From: an uncultured Sphingopyxis sp.
GTDB lineage: Bacteria; Pseudomonadota; Alphaproteobacteria; Sphingomonadales; Sphingomonadaceae
Direction: 5' to 3'
DNA length: 64,000 nucleotides
NCBI GenBank assembly: GCA_936933955.1
Contig: CAKZIN010000033.1
Location: 1-64,000 of the forward strand
Numbering within the stretch: the first letter of the stretch is position 1; each line of letters begins with the position of its first letter. Below the pieces are notes generated by a model that worked only from the letters and a program-made list of their open reading frames with translations, was not told the origin of the DNA and made no database searches. Position numbers and translations under genes: made by a program. Shown here piece after piece: positions 61,439 through 64,000 of this stretch.

Positions 61439-61867
61439 TCAGAAGTCGCGGGCGTATCGCTCGTTTCCGACGAAGCCCAGCGAGGGGACGTCGGTCTCCT
61501 TGATCAGATCCACCACCTGATCGACCACCACGTATCGGGCCTGCGCGTCGGGCTCGAGCTGGAGTTCCGGCGCAGGCTGCATCGCCGACGTCTGGTTGAG
61601 GAGATCGGCAAGCTGCGTGAAGTTCACCGTCTGACCGTTCCACAAGATCGCACCCTCAGGCGAGATGTAGATCTTGTTCTTGATTGGGTCCGGCGCGTTC
61701 GTCGGATTATTGTCCGGCACCGGCAAATCCACCTTCACCGCATGCGTCTGAATCGGGATGGTGATGATGAACATGATCAGCAGCACGAGCATCACGTCGA
61801 TCAGCGGCGTGGTGTTCATATCACCGATCGGTGCCTCGGCGCCCCCGCCGCCCATGGAAATGGCCAT
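61439..61867 (-). CDS. exbD: ExbD-family proton-channel subunit, second copy
   Basis: A 142-residue protein with one TM helix (about 20-42: DMNTTPLIDVMLVLLIMFIITIP, with the proton-coupling Asp in PLIDVML) and a periplasmic domain. ExbD works with ExbB to energise TonB. It is the last gene of tonB-exbB-exbD-exbD; the two ExbDs are clearly related but not identical (MAISMGGGGAEAP versus MAMSVGEGGGEDAP). Two-ExbD systems are typical of xanthomonads and sphingomonads. Confidence 0.93.
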   Translation of the reverse strand: MAISMGGGGAEAPIGDMNTTPLIDVMLVLLIMFIITIPIQTHAVKVDLPVPDNNPTNAPDPIKNKIYISPEGAILWNGQTVNFTQLADLLNQTSAMQPAPELQLEPDAQARYVVVDQVVDLIKETDVPSLGFVGNERYARDF

Positions 61868-61899
61868 CTGGCGTGTCCTTTCTTGAAGTCGGTTGGGGC

Positions 61900-62391
61900 T
61901 TAGAGCCGTCCGAGCGTGGCCGAGCCAGGCGCGGGCTGCGAGATGAACGCGACCTTTTGGAAGCCGGCGAACTGCATCGTGTAGATGGCACCGCCGATGC
62001 ACTTCCACGGGGTCGCAACGTCGCCGCGGATATGCACTTCGGGCATATTATCCTCGTTGATGTTCTCGACCCCGCCGATGCGCTCGATCTCACGCTTTAA
62101 CCGCGCTTCGCCGTCGATGCGCAACCGCTCGGAGTCGATCGGAGTTTGACCCCAGAACACCTCGCAGCGCTGGCCATCCGGCGAGCGAACGGTCAGCAAC
62201 ACGTTCTCCGGCTTGGTCGTCGTCGGCTCGGACACAACCTCAGGCAGGTTGACCTCGACCGAATCGAGCACCACCGGAACGGTGATCAGGAAGATGATGA
62301 GCAACACCAGCATCACGTCGACGAGCGGCGTGGTGTTGATTTCGTTCATCGGGGCGTCTTCGCCGCCGCCCTCTCCCACACTCATGGCCAT
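61900..62391 (-). CDS. exbD: ExbD-family proton-channel subunit, first copy
   Basis: A 163-residue ExbD protein: MAMSVGEGG leader, TM helix with NTTPLVDVMLVLLIIFLIT (Asp at the proton path) and a periplasmic domain with VRSPDGQRCEVFWGQTPID. It is longer than the following copy. The gap to the upstream exbB is about 140 bp and holds a GC-rich hairpin (62490-62520). The two ExbD types may each complete the channel; sequence does not show separate roles. Confidence 0.93.
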   Translation of the reverse strand: MAMSVGEGGGEDAPMNEINTTPLVDVMLVLLIIFLITVPVVLDSVEVNLPEVVSEPTTTKPENVLLTVRSPDGQRCEVFWGQTPIDSERLRIDGEARLKREIERIGGVENINEDNMPEVHIRGDVATPWKCIGGAIYTMQFAGFQKVAFISQPAPGSATLGRL

Positions 62392-62489
62392 GATGTTTCG
62401 ATCCTAGCAGGGCGAGCGCTACGCATCCGCCCGATTTTCAAGCCATGCCCGCCGCAGCCTTCAAGGCCGCTCACAGGCTGACACCGGCG

Positions 62490-62520
62490 GCGGGAGGGGG
62501 CGGCTCACCGCCCCTCCCGC
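62490..62520. promoter_or_regulatory. GC-rich hairpin between exbB and exbD
   Basis: GCGGGAGGGG (62490-62499) pairs with CCCCTCCCGC (62511-62520), and inner bases extend the stem. There is no T-run on either side. It may tune the ratio of exbB to exbD message or stabilise it; equally it may be another remnant of the CTCCCGC repeat family. Confidence 0.4.
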
Positions 62521-62531
62521 CCGATCCGGGA

Positions 62532-63347
62532 TCAGGTGCGCGGGGTCGTGCCGACTTCGGCCGGGCGGGCGGTCGGCGCAGCGGCGGTGCCGGTGGTCGA
62601 ACGCGCCGCGGTCGTGCCAGCAGCGGCGGCAGCAGCAGCTGCGGCAGGACGGACCCGACCGTTCGACATGATGTTGCCAAGCACGTCGTTCGAGAAGGTC
62701 GACAGGTTGCGAGCGATCACCTTGTTGCGCGCCTGCAGCCAGTTGTAAGCGAGCACCGCCGGCACCGCGACGACCAGACCGATGGCGGTCATGATCAGCG
62801 CTTCACCGACCGGACCGGCAACGGTGTCGATCGACGCCTGACCCGACGCACCGATCTTCACGAGCGCCTGTAGGATGCCCCAAACGGTGCCGAACAGACC
62901 GACGAACGGAGCGGTGGACCCGACCGATGCGAGGAACGACAGGCCGCTGTTGAGCTTCGAGTTCACGAGGTTCTGCGAACGCTCCATCGTGCCGTGCATC
63001 CAGTCATGCGCTTCGACCGGATCGCTGAGCTTGCCGTGGTCCTGCTGCGCGCGAAGGCCATCCTCGACCACCTGGCGATAGGCGCTGTCCCGCTCGAGCT
63101 TGTTCATGCCGTCGATGAGCGAGTTGTGACGCCAGAAGCTCTGCTGAACTTCACGGCCCTGCTTCATCACGCGGTTCTGCTCGAACAGCTTGGTGAACAG
63201 GATGTAGAGCGAGCCGATGAACATCAGCAGCAGCACAGTGAAGGTCGCCCAGGTGACCGGGCCACCTTCGCGCATCGCCGCAACGAAGCCGTACTTGTTC
63301 TCGGCGCCTGCCGCCCCGGCCGCGGCCGCGAGAAGATTGATGTTCAT
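62532..63347 (-). CDS. exbB: ExbB-family (MotA/TolQ/ExbB) proton channel protein
   Basis: A 271-residue protein with three TM helices (about 33-55, 140-165, 185-205) and the MotA/TolQ/ExbB core SVGSTAPFVGLFGTVWGILQAL and PVGEALIMTAIGLVVAVPAVLAYNWL. It forms the pentameric channel around ExbD. The C-terminus is Ala/Thr-rich and low-complexity (about 230-271), which is longer than in E. coli. The start is the ATG at 63347. It follows tonB on the minus strand. Confidence 0.94.
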   Translation of the reverse strand: MNINLLAAAAGAAGAENKYGFVAAMREGGPVTWATFTVLLLMFIGSLYILFTKLFEQNRVMKQGREVQQSFWRHNSLIDGMNKLERDSAYRQVVEDGLRAQQDHGKLSDPVEAHDWMHGTMERSQNLVNSKLNSGLSFLASVGSTAPFVGLFGTVWGILQALVKIGASGQASIDTVAGPVGEALIMTAIGLVVAVPAVLAYNWLQARNKVIARNLSTFSNDVLGNIMSNGRVRPAAAAAAAAAGTTAARSTTGTAAAPTARPAEVGTTPRT

Positions 63348-63422
63348 GCGTGTCCTTCCCTCTCGTTTTCTGTTCGCTCAGCACGTCGGCCGCAGCGATC
63401 AATGTGCTAAGCTGGTTTTGTG

Positions 63423-64000
63423 TTATTCCTGCGGCAAGCGCCACACCACGCGACGGCTGTAGCTGCCGGTGGTCGGATTGCCGTCGCGATCGAGCGCGGG
63501 ATTGAAGCGCGCACGCCGCTGGATGTTGCTGCACGCAGCGCGATCAAGGGCAGCATTGCCGCTCGATGAGGTGACGTTGCACCCGCTTACCCGACCGTCG
63601 GTGCCGACGGTGAGCGACACAGCGGTGGTGCCCTCCGCTTCTTCGCGCTGAGCGGATGCTGGATAATCCTCATCGGTCACCCAAGCGCCCTCGCTACCGC
63701 GCGGCGTGGCGCGACGCGACTGGTCAACGCTAGGCGGCGGGGGTGGCGGAGGCGGCGGGGGCGGCGCCGGCGGAGCCGGAGGCGCCGGCGGCTGCGGATC
63801 GGCCTTGTACGTCGTCACCGGCGTCTGAGGCGGAGTATCCACCGTGTCGCGCACCACGTTCCGGCTGACCGGCGGGATGATCGACTTCGGCACGACCACC
63901 GGCGGCGGCGGCGGAAGCTTTGCCTCCGGCGGCGGGGGCGGAGGCGGCGGAGGCGGGGGCGGTTCCTCAACGTTCACCGCATCGATCTTGTCCGCGACAT
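63423..64000 (-). CDS. tonB: TonB energy transducer (5' end beyond window)
   Basis: The frame is open to the right edge, so the N-terminal anchor is missing. What is present reads VADKIDAVNVEE, then two Pro-rich blocks separated by a KSIIPPVSRNVVRDTVDTPPQTPV linker, and the C-terminal TonB domain (ending YSRRVVWRLPQE) with YPASAQREEAEGTTAVSLTVGTDGRVSGC. It transmits the proton motive force to TonB-dependent receptors and heads the exbB-exbD-exbD operon, 75 bp upstream of exbB. A GTG at 63977 would be an internal start and is unlikely. Confidence 0.9.
   Translation of the reverse strand, partial: VADKIDAVNVEEPPPPPPPPPPPPEAKLPPPPPVVVPKSIIPPVSRNVVRDTVDTPPQTPVTTYKADPQPPAPPAPPAPPPPPPPPPPPSVDQSRRATPRGSEGAWVTDEDYPASAQREEAEGTTAVSLTVGTDGRVSGCNVTSSSGNAALDRAACSNIQRRARFNPALDRDGNPTTGSYSRRVVWRLPQE

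Overview
The window reads as a chromosomal segment of a GC-rich alphaproteobacterium, most likely a sphingomonad (Sphingomonas or a close relative). I infer this from gene families and gene order: dnaA/rpsT/mutM next to ubiE-ubiB-coaBC-dut, secB divergent from timA-mltA-smr, a MetH split into two polypeptides behind an ArsR-methyltransferase gene, sdhB-zapE-mdh-sucD-sucA in a row, and TonB-ExbB-ExbD-ExbD. No rRNA, tRNA, CRISPR array, insertion sequence or prophage was seen.

Layout. 1-5.6 kb: bamD (cut by the left edge), ubiA, purL and three small lipoprotein genes. 5.8-11.7 kb: a methionine/one-carbon operon (ArsR-methyltransferase, metF, metH in two genes). 11.7-17.2 kb: an exported beta-helix protein, a Coq4-like protein, dapE, then smr-mltA-timA on the minus strand. 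17.8-22 kb: secB, murJ, trpS and a DUF4136 lipoprotein. 22-25.3 kb: dnaA, rpsT, mutM (minus). 25.3-31.1 kb: ubiE, ubiB, an NTF2-like gene, ccdAB, coaBC, dut and a MoeB/ThiF-type gene. 31.2-39.7 kb: TCA-cycle cluster sucA, sucD, mdh, zapE, a thioesterase, sdhB and an esterase (minus). 39.7-41.4 kb: a lipid kinase and a phosphoesterase. 41.5-47.4 kb: a cyclic-nucleotide signalling block. 47.5-51.8 kb: a TonB-like protein, rpsI-rplM, ctaA and a JmjC oxygenase. 52-53.5 kb: a Tat-exported repeat protein and a zinc-responsive merC-zur pair. 53.6-61.2 kb: dxs, murA, GST, BAX-inhibitor protein, thpR, an MFS transporter and sodC. 61.4-64 kb: the exbD-exbD-exbB-tonB operon, with tonB cut by the right edge.

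Most of the window is housekeeping: quinone synthesis (ubiA, coq4-like, ubiE, ubiB), envelope assembly (bamD, murJ, murA, mltA, secB), methionine recycling and the TCA cycle. The region most worth attention is 41.5-47.4 kb. A CHASE2-type class III cyclase with adenylate-cyclase active-site residues is divergent, 64 bp apart, from a small membrane protein resembling the Pycsar effector family (PycTM/DUF5706). That gene in turn overlaps tail to tail with a CpdA-like cyclic-nucleotide phosphodiesterase. A TPR/beta-barrel protein and a FecR-domain protein converge on the cyclase. Together they could form a complete sense-signal-effect-reset circuit.

Second in interest are the palindromic repeats. 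Four copies of a roughly 79-bp REP-like element lie between genes. A different palindromic element separates the two metH genes, and a third kind is inserted in frame inside the second metH gene. A ccdAB toxin-antitoxin pair is wedged into the ubiB-coaBC cluster and translationally coupled to coaBC.
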